Origin: CAYXDO01 sp964463485
GTDB lineage: Bacteria; Myxococcota; Kuafuiibacteriia; Kuafuiibacteriales; Kuafuiibacteriaceae
Length of the DNA stretch: 49,501 bases
Reading direction: 5' to 3'
NCBI GenBank assembly: GCA_964463485.1
Contig: CAYXDO010000078.1
Coordinates: 1-49,501, forward strand
Shown piece after piece: positions 17,642 through 25,752 of this stretch. The first letter of the stretch is position 1, and every line of letters starts with the position of its first letter. Position numbers and translations under genes: made by a program. The notes under the pieces were generated by a model. That model was not told where the DNA came from, ran no database searches, and saw nothing but the letters and a program-made list of their open reading frames with translations.

Positions 17642-19018
17642 TCACCTGCTCGGGTCCAGGCGCTGGCTCACCTCCGGGAAGGCCCACGCGTCCACGCGAA
17701 ACAAATCGTAGACTTTGGCGCCGGCCGAGACGGCAACAGATGTGCACTCACCCGAGCTCCCCCTTCGGAAAACCTCGACCGATTCGCCGAGCAGGCGCGT
17801 CCCGTACACCGTCGCCCCGCAGGCCGGAGTGTCCGCCAGAACGGCGTAAGCCGGCTGCCGACATGACCCATCGACCAAAGCCGGCAGCGTACACTCAGGA
17901 TCAGAAAACACGGACTCGGAGATGGATGTGGCGCTCGGAACACAGCGAAGAGCTCCATCGAGAGTCATCAGACGACAATTCTTGAATCCATCGATCTGTA
18001 ACAACGGAGCTCCTCCTGCGGTCGTAAAGGTCTCCATCAACACGGTGTCTCCTTCGACTTTTCGTAACAACGCAGGGAGCGACTCGGGCGCAATCGGAGG
18101 CTCGAGAACATAGGTCTGATCCGTGGCGGTGGTGGGTTCGAGCTCGCAAAAGTCATCGTTCAGGCGGTAGACTTTGGTCGCTGGAGCTTCCGCGCCAACG
18201 GGGTAGACGGCCTCCAGCAGGGAGTCGGCGCAATTCTCTCCGCGCACCTTGGCCGCGAAGAACGCCGGCTTTCGAGCCCCGCAGTCGCTTCGGGGCTCAG
18301 CCAAGTGGATCACCGGCGTCGGCTCCGTGCAGGTGTCGTTCGAATATCTCGGAGCTCGGGTGTGCTCGAAGTGGCGCTCGGTGAGACAACTGTCTCGATA
18401 GGGTCCCTGGTAGTGGATGTTGTAGAACGTCTGACACGATTCACCGTTCGAGCTATTCAGGATGCCGATCGTCAGCTCACTTCCATCGCTGGTGATCGCA
18501 CGTTGCAGCGAGAGTCCTCCCTCGAACTCCACGCTCTCGATCGTCGGCTTCACGAACGTGGAAGGTTCGACCTCTTTGGCCTCGAAAAAGTCCCAAGCAA
18601 GCGGGTCGATGCCTACGACATCCGCGAGCCGATCTGGAGGCTGCAGTCTCTCGCCCGTGTTGTACACGGCGAGCAGCGTCTCTGTGCTACACGCTCGAGG
18701 CGGCAGGCGCTCGGACGCGTACTTCGTATACGCGGGACCTCCGCACGCCGCCGAGACCAGCAAGACCGGATTCTTGCGCCCTGGATCCGTGAAATGGATC
18801 GCGCCGACAGCGGGCAGGCACCGCAACTCACCCGCCTTGTCGTACTGATAGGAACATGCGACGTCGAGCTCGATGTCGTACCAACTCACGAACCGCGAGA
18901 AGCCTTCGACCTCCTGGATGAGCGCGACCAAGCGAGCACCGCTCTTCCACATGGGAGGCGTCTGCTCGGTGCACGCGAGCGTGCACGCGCAGGCCCACAA
19001 AATCAGTCCTCGCGCCAT
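17642..19018 (-). CDS. Large Cys-containing lipoprotein, 458 aa
   Basis: This is a predicted exported lipoprotein. It starts MARGLILWACACTLAC, with a lipobox Cys near residue 16; ATG 19018 is chosen because the longer frame adds 33 residues before this signal. The mature protein is beta-rich and has several loosely repeated units ending in paired Cys. Examples are ELRCLPAVGAIHFTDP with AACGGPAY, then CTEPTPVIHLAEPRSDCGARKPAF, and ALRCVPSATSISESVFSDPEC with SCRQPAYAVL. Such repeats are known in myxobacterial secreted proteins of unknown role. A duplicated ~95-bp segment (19030-19125) lies just upstream. Function is unknown. Confidence 0.75.
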   Translation of the reverse strand: MARGLILWACACTLACTEQTPPMWKSGARLVALIQEVEGFSRFVSWYDIELDVACSYQYDKAGELRCLPAVGAIHFTDPGRKNPVLLVSAACGGPAYTKYASERLPPRACSTETLLAVYNTGERLQPPDRLADVVGIDPLAWDFFEAKEVEPSTFVKPTIESVEFEGGLSLQRAITSDGSELTIGILNSSNGESCQTFYNIHYQGPYRDSCLTERHFEHTRAPRYSNDTCTEPTPVIHLAEPRSDCGARKPAFFAAKVRGENCADSLLEAVYPVGAEAPATKVYRLNDDFCELEPTTATDQTYVLEPPIAPESLPALLRKVEGDTVLMETFTTAGGAPLLQIDGFKNCRLMTLDGALRCVPSATSISESVFSDPECTLPALVDGSCRQPAYAVLADTPACGATVYGTRLLGESVEVFRRGSSGECTSVAVSAGAKVYDLFRVDAWAFPEVSQRLDPSR

Positions 19019-19029
19019 TTTTTCAAACA

Positions 19030-19125
19030 CTTCGATTGCCGCGATCCGCTCCCAAACGGTGCACTCGCCTCTTATGGCATGATTGGGGCCGCAATGCACG
19101 CTCGAGAGCGTAAGCAAGTTGGGGT
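19030..19125 (+). repeat. Duplicated intergenic segment, copy A
   Basis: This aligns with 20433-20532 with a few small gaps. The best-conserved core is TGGCATGATTGGGG followed by CGCAATGCACGC. Copy A lies upstream of a minus-strand lipoprotein gene and copy B upstream of a plus-strand lipoprotein gene, so its relation to gene direction is not constant. Confidence 0.7.
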
Positions 19126-19148
19126 GGGCTTGTGGGGACGCCGGGTAG

Positions 19149-19285
19149 CCGCAGACAAGATTCTGCGGTCCCAGGGATGAGTCGGGCCCGACTGACTGCG
19201 GTCTCAGGGATGAGTCGTGCCCGACTGCCTGCGGTCCCAGGGACGAGTCGCGCCGGTAGCCGCAGGCAAGATTCCTGCGGTCCTA
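19149..19285. repeat. Dispersed palindromic repeat cluster with 33-bp tandem units
   Basis: Two degenerate copies of the GCCGCAGGCAAGA..TGCGGTCC palindrome flank tandem 33-bp units (19164-19196, 19197-19229 and a partial third to about 19252) with the core CAGGGATGAGTCG. The same core follows the palindrome at 22872-22910. The hairpin potential is clear, but no transposase is present. Confidence 0.75.
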
Positions 19286-19318
19286 GCTGTATCGACTCTC
19301 GCAGGACTTGGGGGTAGC

Positions 19319-19882
19319 ATGCTCGAAGTGTGGATACGGCGCGCTCCGAGCCCATGGCACGCGGTCGCGTTGATCGCCATGTGGCTCACATTCCCGACGG
19401 ACCAAGCGCAGCCGTCCGGACGGGCCCTGTTCGTGACGTATTGTGCCAACCGACAATGCCAAGGTGGCGTGCTCGGCCAATGGCGCTACTCCTTGGAGAA
19501 CGGGCTTGAGGTGGCCTGGATCGATTCTCCTCCTCGAGCGGTTGGCGACTTTCTGCGGACGGAGCTCGGACGCCAGTCCGACGGCGCTCGCGGGGGCATG
19601 TCCGTCCTGATCTCCGAGGCGTGCCTCGAGAGGCTCCGCGAAGGAGACCTCGATCTGACCGGAGACTGCCGATGGGTGTCGCAGTCGTGCACCGACCAAC
19701 TGCGAGGCTCGGTCTTCCACCCCTATTCGCGAGTTCGCTCCATCGGTGAGTTGCTCTATCTGCGGTCCGAGCTCGCAAGAGTCGCTAGGCGGAGAGCGAC
19801 CGAGCGGTGGGTCGGATGGGCCGCCGTACTGCTGCTCGTATGCGTCTTTCCCACGCTCGCACGAACGATTCGTCGCGCCTGA
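19319..19882 (+). CDS. Hypothetical membrane-anchored protein, 187 aa
   Basis: No family is recognised. ATG 19319 (MLEVWIRR) is chosen because the sequence before it is repeat DNA. There is a weak N-terminal hydrophobic segment (WHAVALIAMWLTFP) and a strong C-terminal one (WVGWAAVLLLVCVFP) followed by RTIRRA, so it is probably membrane-bound with a basic cytoplasmic tail. Between them lies a Cys-containing domain (YCANRQCQGG, EACLERL, GDCRWVSQSCTDQ) of about 120 residues that may be periplasmic. It stands alone between repeat clusters. Confidence 0.6.
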   Translation: MLEVWIRRAPSPWHAVALIAMWLTFPTDQAQPSGRALFVTYCANRQCQGGVLGQWRYSLENGLEVAWIDSPPRAVGDFLRTELGRQSDGARGGMSVLISEACLERLREGDLDLTGDCRWVSQSCTDQLRGSVFHPYSRVRSIGELLYLRSELARVARRRATERWVGWAAVLLLVCVFPTLARTIRRA

Positions 19883-19974
19883 AATCCGCGACTCAGGCCA
19901 GCGCTACGGCCATTTGCAGTCCGAAATCACATCTCGGGCGAGGATATTGGAATCGGTATGGTCGCTCCGAGCGC

Positions 19975-20190
19975 TCACATGCAATGAGCCGACGCCACCG
20001 AGAAGCTCACGCCGTCAAGCGTCATCACGGAGATGAACGCGGTCGTCGCCAAGCAAATCCCGAAGAGCCCCAGGAACAGCCATCGCTCCCACCCACGGCC
20101 CCAGGTGCCACCCGCCGCCACGCATAACTCCCCGAACGCGATCAGCCCGGCCCACCAGGTGCAGTCGATCGCACTGAGTATCGATCGCGA
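19975..20190 (-). pseudogene. Possible membrane-protein gene fragment
   Basis: The minus strand reads as two plausible membrane helices (DCTWWAGLIAFGELCVAAGG and WLFLGLFGICLATTAFISVM) and a normal stop. The upstream frame runs into a dispersed palindromic repeat at 20206-20260, and no start is credible. I read it as the 3' end of a gene whose 5' part was lost or cut by the repeat. Family unknown. Confidence 0.4.
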
Positions 20191-20205
20191 AGCAGCCGAA
20201 GGCAG

Positions 20206-20260
20206 CGCGGACCCCTGGGAGCGCAGGCATCTTGCCTGCGCGTAGGTTTCGCGGACCGTC
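20206..20260. repeat. Dispersed palindromic repeat, full copy
   Basis: The order is GCGGACCCCTGGGA, then a perfect hairpin with 9-bp arms GCGCAGGCA / TGCCTGCGC and loop TCT, then GTAGGTTTCGCGGACC. The same order is found at 34371-34458 (inverted, two units) and, degenerate, at 22779-22830. Confidence 0.85.
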
Positions 20261-20380
20261 CATCCTGCGGCAGGGTGCGGCGCTGATGCCCTACACGCCA
20301 GGTCTGAGGCCGAACGTGAAATGAGTGATGCCATTTCGTTTCACGTCGATGGGTTGCGCGCGGAGGGCATGGGCGTCCTG

Positions 20381-20420
20381 GTCGCGCGGTCTGCACGACC
20401 TGCCGCGCCTCGGGCTCGCG
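20381..20420 (-). pseudogene. Short relic of DUF4011 helicase gene
   Basis: Positions 20391-20418 carry 28 bp identical to the helicase gene near 5158-5186, encoding EPEARQVVQ on the minus strand. Weaker similarity (GTCGCG) lies just beside it. Nothing more of the helicase can be found here. Because this lies outside the 1.24-kb duplication, it records a separate event. Confidence 0.55.
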
Positions 20421-20432
20421 ATTTATTCGAAG

Positions 20433-20532
20433 CCTTCGATCGCCGCGATCCTGCGCTCCCGAGTGCTGCACCGGCCTTTTGTGGCATGATTGGGGTCGCA
20501 ATGCACGCACGACAGGAAGTTGAGGTAGGCTG
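20433..20532 (+). repeat. Duplicated intergenic segment, copy B
   Basis: This is the partner of 19030-19125. It ends 4 bp before the ATG of the lipoprotein gene at 20537, so in this copy it should include that gene's leader. Confidence 0.7.
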
Positions 20533-20536
20533 ACTC

Positions 20537-21888
20537 ATGCCGGACCGTCGAGCTCCGCTCCCGCTGCTGTTCATTACTGCGTGCACGTGGGGTGAAGTGG
20601 AGACGCCGATCGGACCCGAGGTGCTGTACCCGTGCGCGTCGACGGCTGGACTCAGTCGGGAACAGGCCGGTTCCGGTCTAACGCACTGCGTCGCGTGCAG
20701 AGGCGATTCGTCGGCCTGTGAGTACGATATCAACTGTCAGCTTGGATCGATCTGCAACTCGGCTGGAGGAGATCATTTCCGAGAGGACTGCCCAACTCAC
20801 GTCTGCGTGCGGATCGTTTGCGCGTCCGACGACGACTGCGTCACACCCAAGACCTGCTCGCTTCGGGGAGTGTGCGAAGCGAGGCCGTGTGAAGGGTCTC
20901 GAGACTGCGCGGGCAATATGATCTGCGTCGCGGGTGAGTGCGTGGCGAAGGCGCCTGTCGCTCGGTGTTTGGTCGTCTCGGCGCGCCAGACCCTCGAGCT
21001 CGGCCAAACCGCCGGCTTGGCCGCCGTGGCGTTCGACGAGAGCGACCGACCGCGACCCGATGCGGCCTTCGTTTGGACCAGCTCGAGCGCGAGCGCGAAA
21101 TCCAAGCGTCTTCGGCTGTCGCTCGCGAGCCCGGCCAAGCGAGCGTCTCCGCGAGCGCTGAGAATGTTCCGTGCGCCGGATCCGCTCTGATCGACATACC
21201 CATCGGCGCTTCGAACAGACTCAGCCTGGCCGTCCACACGGACGAGGAGCTCCCGATTTCGGGCGCGGTGGTCAAGACGGACACGAACGAGACTCGGAGC
21301 GACGCGCTGGGCCATGCCTCGATCCAACTCGAAGGCCAAGCAACCATCGTCGTTCGAGCGGACGGACACGCTCAGGTTGCCCTCCGCCTGGACGGTCCGG
21401 GATTTCGGATCGTACACCTTCCCGTTCTCACGCCGAGCTCAGTGTTTCACGGAAGCGTCGAGGGGCCGAGGCAGGAAGCGGCCGACGAGACCGACCTGAA
21501 CGTCGGCTTTTCGAAGAGCTGAGAGATGGGGTGTCGTTGAGTGAGTCGGTCCGTCATCTCCCAAGAGTTGCCCGACGGCCTCGGTGATGACTTCGTCGTG
21601 GCGACGCCATTCCCTGACTATCTCGCCGGGAGGATTTTCCTCGAGGACTTCCGCTTCGTCTCCGACGTGCCCCTAAACGGCTCGCTCCGTTTCGATCTCC
21701 GCGCCAGGGGCCAGCGTTGGCTTGCGCTGACGCCCGCGGAATCCGTCGTGAAGCTCGAGGGGTTGCTGCCGCTCTCGGTCCTTGCGACTGACGATTTCGA
21801 GTTGTTGATTACTTTCGAGCCAGCTGAGTCTGACGACTTCACGACAAGCCGCTGTGCGCGTGGAGGAGAGCTTTGTCGCACCGAGTGA
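20537..21888 (+). pseudogene. Cys-rich lipoprotein gene, frameshifted
   Basis: The N-terminus is a lipoprotein signal (MPDRRAPLPLLFITAC). Residues about 30-140 hold Cys modules (CQLGSICNS, CASDDDCVTPKTCSLRGVC, CEGSRDCAGNMICVAGEC). A big-like/Ig-like domain then begins (LELGQTAGLAAVAFDESD). Near 21097 one base appears missing: frame 1 turns to noise, while the next frame continues sensibly (IQASSAVAREPGQASVSAS) into a carboxypeptidase-regulatory-like domain (SGAVVKTDTNETRSDALGHA). Two in-frame TGA codons at 21520 and 21538 (or a compensating indel pair) precede a last block (LPDGLGDDFVVATPFPDYL) ending at 21888. Frame 1 alone stops at 21190. It is probably one exported protein of about 450 residues in an intact relative. 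Confidence 0.7.
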
Positions 21889-21932
21889 GCTGAGTCGTGG
21901 TGAGTGGCGAGGTTTCACGTTTCCAGGAGCCG

Positions 21933-22724
21933 TCACTCCGAGCTCCATCTCGGAGCGCGCTTCTCGGCAAAAGCCATCAACCCCTCGAGCGTTTCACCCG
22001 AGGCGAGGACTCGAGCGCCAGCCTGGGTCTCTTCTTCGAACGAAGGGGACGCAGACCGGAGGAGGCCGAGGACCTCGCGGGTAGCCGTGGGCGAGGAAGT
22101 CGCGAGCTCGGCGACCATGGCTTTGGCTGCGTCCAGGGCGGTTCCCGGCTCGCAGAGTCGATTCACGAGACCCCAACTCATGGCCGTGTCCGCGTCGATC
22201 TGACGGTTCGTCAGAATGAGGTCGAGCGCTCGGGTGCGGCCCACGATCCGCGACAACCTGACCGAGCCGCCGACGTCGGGCATCATCCCGACGCGTGCCT
22301 CCGGCAGAGAAAACGTCGCGTTCTTCGAAGCCACTCGGAAGTCGCACGCGAGCGCTAGCTCGAGCCCGCCGCCCGTGCACACGCCTTCCACCGCAGCGAT
22401 CACCGGGCAGGGAACCGTAGCGATGGCGTCCACGACCTCCTTCAAGTCCCGAATCAGGGCGAGCAAGTCGTCCTTGGACTGGGTCTGAATCGCCGGCAAG
22501 AGGCGACTCACCAGGGGGTTGTCGGGCTTCAGATCCATCCCGGCCGAAAAATGCAGGCCGGCGCCGCAAACGACGAGGGCGCGGGGCGGGTGAGTCGAGA
22601 GTCGCCTCGCCTCGTCACGAAGGGCCCACCACAACGGTCCGTGCAGCGCGTTGCGTCGAGCTTCGCGGTTGATCGTGAAGATCGTCAGAGGCGGCGTCGA
22701 TTCGATGAGAAGGTCTTGGCTCAC
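21933..22724 (-). CDS. Enoyl-CoA hydratase/isomerase family protein, 263 aa
   Basis: This is a crotonase-fold enzyme. Such enzymes hydrate 2-enoyl-CoA or isomerise acyl-CoA substrates in the cytoplasm. Visible marks are the oxyanion-loop segment HFSAGMDLK, then VEGVCTGGGLELALACDFRVA with the first catalytic-type Glu, and SLPEARVGMMPDVGGSVRL with the second. Both Glu of classic hydratases are thus present, so hydratase activity is plausible; substrate unknown. Length is normal for the family. Translation starts at GTG 22724 (VSQDLLIES). It is not in an obvious fatty-acid operon; the upstream neighbour is a membrane spermidine-synthase-like gene 218 bp away, with palindromic repeats between. 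Confidence 0.9.
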   Translation of the reverse strand: MSQDLLIESTPPLTIFTINREARRNALHGPLWWALRDEARRLSTHPPRALVVCGAGLHFSAGMDLKPDNPLVSRLLPAIQTQSKDDLLALIRDLKEVVDAIATVPCPVIAAVEGVCTGGGLELALACDFRVASKNATFSLPEARVGMMPDVGGSVRLSRIVGRTRALDLILTNRQIDADTAMSWGLVNRLCEPGTALDAAKAMVAELATSSPTATREVLGLLRSASPSFEEETQAGARVLASGETLEGLMAFAEKRAPRWSSE

Positions 22725-22778
22725 GGGACGGATTCAACCACGTTCGACGGAATGCCGCGAGAAGTACCTGACCTCCGC

Positions 22779-22910
22779 CGCCGACCCCTGGAGCGCGGAC
22801 CCCTACGAGCGCAGGCATCTCACGTGGGTTTCGCGGACCATCCTGCGGCGGAGTGCGGCGGCTTCACGCCAGGTAGCCGCAGGCAAGATGCCTGCGGTCC
22901 CAGGGATGAG
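22779..22910. repeat. Dispersed palindromic repeats (two variants)
   Basis: The first part, 22779-22830, is a degraded copy of the 20206-20260 unit (GACCCCTGGAGCGCGG ... GAGCGCAGGCATCTCACG ... GTTTCGCGGACC); the following GCGG.G.GTGCGGCG is also shared. The second part, 22872-22910, is a good hairpin with arms CCGCAGGCA / TGCCTGCGG and loop AGA, followed by TCCCAGGGATGAGTCG. They lie between the enoyl-CoA hydratase and the spermidine-synthase-like gene. Confidence 0.8.
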
Positions 22911-22942
22911 TCGAGGGAGATTCTCGATTTGGGCACGGTTTC

Positions 22943-25372
22943 TCACTCAGATCCGCCAGGCAAGGAAGGCCCGAGCATCGCCGCGACGCCGTAACATACA
23001 CAAGCCACCAGGGACACGAAGCTGAACCCCAGCGCCATCCCGACGATCTGCGCGAGCACCGTGCCCAGCACGGTGAAGAACGCGTTGATCCCAAATGCCC
23101 ACGCAACCCACTCCGCGGCCCGACGCCCGACGACATTGAGGCCCGTGGGAAACGGCGCACCGAGCGCCACCCCCACCGGCGCAAGCAAACCCACCGCGAT
23201 CGCAATACGCGCCGCGATACTCAGTCCGAGCGTCGCATCGAACACCGCGGGCACGACCCAAATCCAAATCAAGCTCACCAACGCGGCCCACAGCGGCGGA
23301 CGTCCGGGCCCGAAGATCGCCGCGATATACCCATATCGACCGGACAAATGAGCTCCGAGCCCCGTGAAGACCAGCAGGCTGGCCAACACGACCGCCATCG
23401 CGTACACGGGCTGACCGAGAAACAACGAGAACTTGGAAATGAGCGCAAGCTCGAGGAAAATGAACGCCACGCCCAACATTCCAAAGTACCCGATCACGAC
23501 GCCGCCGCCAGGACGCCGCTGACCGCGGCGGGAGGCGGCAAACAACGGCCAGCCAATGAACAAGGCCGCGACCAACGCGATCTCGACCAGCGACACGAGC
23601 AGCACGACCTCCGCCACCGGTCGATCCTCCATCGCCATTCGAGTAGCCCTGCGATCGTCGAGCCTGAATATCTCCGCGAGGTCCCCCATCTTCAACTTGG
23701 ACCAACGGGTTCGATGATTGAAAAAAGGGCGATCGTCGGTCGCCGGAGCGATCTCGAACGTCGACTCCGCGTAGAGCGCCTGAAGCTCCGGTGCCTCCAA
23801 GATTTCCCTGAAAATCGGCCTCGACACAGTCGTCGTTCGCGGAGAGTACAGCGTCTCGACCTCGAATGGGTACGGTCCGCGTGGGACGAATTCCCGCTCG
23901 ATGCGCTCCACGTCGCCTGCGGTGATCGGAGATTTTTTCAGCAAAAAACCCGCGGTGAACCAAGACGCACCCTTCGGAGGCGCGGGTGCGTCCGAAAATC
24001 GAAACGCGTACACGTGCTCCCGCGGGGCCGAGACACCCCTTCGAGAGAGTGCCTCTCGCGCCGTCGAAAACAGACGCGGGAGCTGTGACTCGGGGCGAGT
24101 CAGGAAGAGCGCCCCGTCCGGAGCCAGACGCTCGAGGTAGTCCTCGAAGGCCTCGAGGGTGAGTGTGTGATTTTCCGCCAGACCTAGCGCTCCAGAAGCC
24201 ATCGCAGCGTTGCTGATCGTATGAAGGGAGAGAATGGCGTCGTACCGCTCCGAGGACCGCCGCACGAAGCTGCGACCCTCGTCCGTGTAGAGCCGCACCC
24301 GGGGATCGCGAAACAGCCCGCCAAAAGCGCCCTCTCTGTCCTCCCAGACCGCGCTGTTGATGATCTCGTTGATCTCGACCGCGTCCACCAAGCTCGCTCC
24401 CGCCATGAGTGACTCTCGAACCTCACGACCCGCGCCCGAGCCGATCACCAGAACGCGAGCGTCTTGCTTGCCCAGCAGCGCGAGCGCACTCGACGGCGCG
24501 TCATGGTACGAGCTCGGATCGATCTTGGCGAACCCACCGTGTGCCTCCGAGCTCCCGGTGACCGCTGCACCCATGTCGATGATGAAGGCCCGGGTGAGCT
24601 TCGGCGTCGGAGAACCTGATTTGCGCAAGCGTTCGTCGACCCGTCGAGCCTCGATCACGTACGAGAAGGTATTCCACGCCGCTCGCTCGAAGTGGACGCC
24701 TTTGGGCGCGGCCGGAGGAGGTATGCGCGCGGCGAGCAAGGTGAGTATGAGACTCGCCAAGGAGCTCACTCCAAAAAAGAGACGACGGCGAGCAGCCCGA
24801 CACAAGCACAGCCCGGCGATGAGCCCGAGCGTCGCGGCGAACACTACGGCACCCGGCCCCCCGAACAGCGGCAGCACGACCACAATCGAAAGACACCCAA
24901 CGCCCGCTCCGAGTAAGTCCGCCGCATAAAATCGCGAGGCCTCATGACTCATCTCCAGGAGAATTCGAGAAATCACCCACCCTGAGCAAAAGAAAGGGCT
25001 CGCAAGCATGACGTAATAGAGCGGCATCCAGACCAGCTGAAGTGGGTCGGAGAGCAGCTCGAAGGGTTTGAACGGAATCAGGAGCAGCGCCGGCAGCGTC
25101 AGGATCGACAACAGAGCGAAACCAAGCGAAGCTCGAACCAACGAGACTTCCAGCGCTGCCTCGTCCTTGGGTCTCGGGCGCACGGCCGCAGCCACACCCG
25201 CGACGCCAAAGCCGAGCAGCGCCGTGGAAATCACGAGAAAGCCAAAATGATACCAAAGCCGAACGGAGAGCACCCGAGTAAGCGCGAGCTCGAGGGTGAG
25301 GGTCGCGATCGAGATTCCGAAGATCCCGAGGATCAACCTGCGATCGAGTTGCCGCGGCCCGTCGGCGCTCAT
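22943..25372 (-). CDS. Polytopic membrane protein with spermidine-synthase-like domain, 809 aa
   Basis: The layout is membrane helices (about 12-230), a soluble SAM-methyltransferase/spermidine-synthase fold (about 230-560), and further membrane helices (about 595-800). The nucleotide-binding motif VLVIGSGAGREVRESL lies near residue 304 and the ribose-binding acid in VDAVEINEIIN. The signature GALGLAENHTLTLEAFEDYL is that of the integral-membrane 'fused spermidine synthase' class. The acidic catalytic segment of true aminopropyltransferases (DSSDP) is replaced by LSLHTISN, so polyamine synthesis is doubtful and the real reaction is unknown. ATG 25372 is a sensible start. It lies 99 bp downstream of glutaredoxin on the same strand. 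Confidence 0.85.
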   Translation of the reverse strand: MSADGPRQLDRRLILGIFGISIATLTLELALTRVLSVRLWYHFGFLVISTALLGFGVAGVAAAVRPRPKDEAALEVSLVRASLGFALLSILTLPALLLIPFKPFELLSDPLQLVWMPLYYVMLASPFFCSGWVISRILLEMSHEASRFYAADLLGAGVGCLSIVVVLPLFGGPGAVVFAATLGLIAGLCLCRAARRRLFFGVSSLASLILTLLAARIPPPAAPKGVHFERAAWNTFSYVIEARRVDERLRKSGSPTPKLTRAFIIDMGAAVTGSSEAHGGFAKIDPSSYHDAPSSALALLGKQDARVLVIGSGAGREVRESLMAGASLVDAVEINEIINSAVWEDREGAFGGLFRDPRVRLYTDEGRSFVRRSSERYDAILSLHTISNAAMASGALGLAENHTLTLEAFEDYLERLAPDGALFLTRPESQLPRLFSTAREALSRRGVSAPREHVYAFRFSDAPAPPKGASWFTAGFLLKKSPITAGDVERIEREFVPRGPYPFEVETLYSPRTTTVSRPIFREILEAPELQALYAESTFEIAPATDDRPFFNHRTRWSKLKMGDLAEIFRLDDRRATRMAMEDRPVAEVVLLVSLVEIALVAALFIGWPLFAASRRGQRRPGGGVVIGYFGMLGVAFIFLELALISKFSLFLGQPVYAMAVVLASLLVFTGLGAHLSGRYGYIAAIFGPGRPPLWAALVSLIWIWVVPAVFDATLGLSIAARIAIAVGLLAPVGVALGAPFPTGLNVVGRRAAEWVAWAFGINAFFTVLGTVLAQIVGMALGFSFVSLVACVCYGVAAMLGPSLPGGSE

Positions 25373-25471
25373 CGCGCGCAGCCTGCCCCAAACCCGAGAA
25401 AGAGTCGACGAGGTACGCCCGGCGCTCCAAGCTTCGCTCCAGCTTCGGAAGGTGTCAGCGACCGCTGCCGG

Positions 25472-25729
25472 TCAAGCCGTATACATCCGCGCGAACTCTC
25501 CCGAACGAACGAGCGCCAGCAGGTCCGTGAACCCACCGATGGATTGTTCACCCAAGAAGATTTGCGGCACCGTGCGAAGTCCCGTCGCAGCGACGAGCCT
25601 GCGCCGAGCCTCCGGATCATCGGTCACGTCGATCTCCTCGAACGGAACGCTCAGTTTCTCGAGGAGCGCCTTCGCCCGATCGCAATAGCCACAGTAGTCA
25701 GTCGTATAGACACGAACCTTGGGCGCCAA
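25472..25729 (-). CDS. grxC: Glutaredoxin (GrxC type), 86 aa
   Basis: This is a small thiol-disulfide oxidoreductase that uses glutathione to reduce protein disulfides in the cytoplasm. The active site CGYC sits in VYTTDYCGYCDRAK near residue 12. The TVPQIFLGEQSIGGFTDL segment supplies the cis-Pro and the GG..D glutathione-binding turn. The start is a TTG at 25729, picked because a perfect AGGAGG lies 6 nt upstream and gives the standard GrxC length; the longer open frame overlaps the preceding gene out of frame. It follows the FHA/TPR gene by 23 nt, so the two are probably co-transcribed. Confidence 0.9.
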   Translation of the reverse strand: MAPKVRVYTTDYCGYCDRAKALLEKLSVPFEEIDVTDDPEARRRLVAATGLRTVPQIFLGEQSIGGFTDLLALVRSGEFARMYTA

Positions 25730-25752
25730 CCAGAACCTCCTGCACTCACCCT

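Larger units (their letters stand above)
19019..19318. other. Repeat-rich intergenic region
   Basis: The segment 19030-19125 is a diverged copy of 20433-20532, both containing GGCATGATTGGGG followed by CGCAATGCACGC. It is followed by a 33-bp tandem repeat (19164-19252) and two variants of the dispersed GCAGGCA palindrome. No gene is seen. Confidence 0.65.
19883..20536. other. Repeat and relic region
   Basis: This stretch has no intact gene. It contains a possible fragment of a membrane-protein gene (minus, 19975-20190), one full dispersed palindrome (20206-20260), a short helicase-gene relic (20381-20420) and copy B of the duplicated intergenic segment (20433-20532). Every part is duplicated elsewhere or truncated, so this is a recombination scar zone. 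Confidence 0.6.

Noticed and set aside
19075..19092. Possible sigma-54 promoter (TGGCATGATTGGGGCCGC)
   Set aside because: The GG-to-GC spacing fits, but the -12 element is poor, copy B at 20433-20532 has GT instead of GC, and no gene lies properly downstream of copy A.
20206..20260. Palindrome as a rho-independent terminator
   Set aside because: There is no T-run on either strand, and copies occur in positions unrelated to gene ends, so a dispersed repeat fits better.
21520..21540. TGA codons read as selenocysteine, given selD in the window
   Set aside because: Two TGA codons occur six codons apart with no selenoprotein motif or evident SECIS hairpin, in a gene already frameshifted upstream. 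SelD itself uses Cys.
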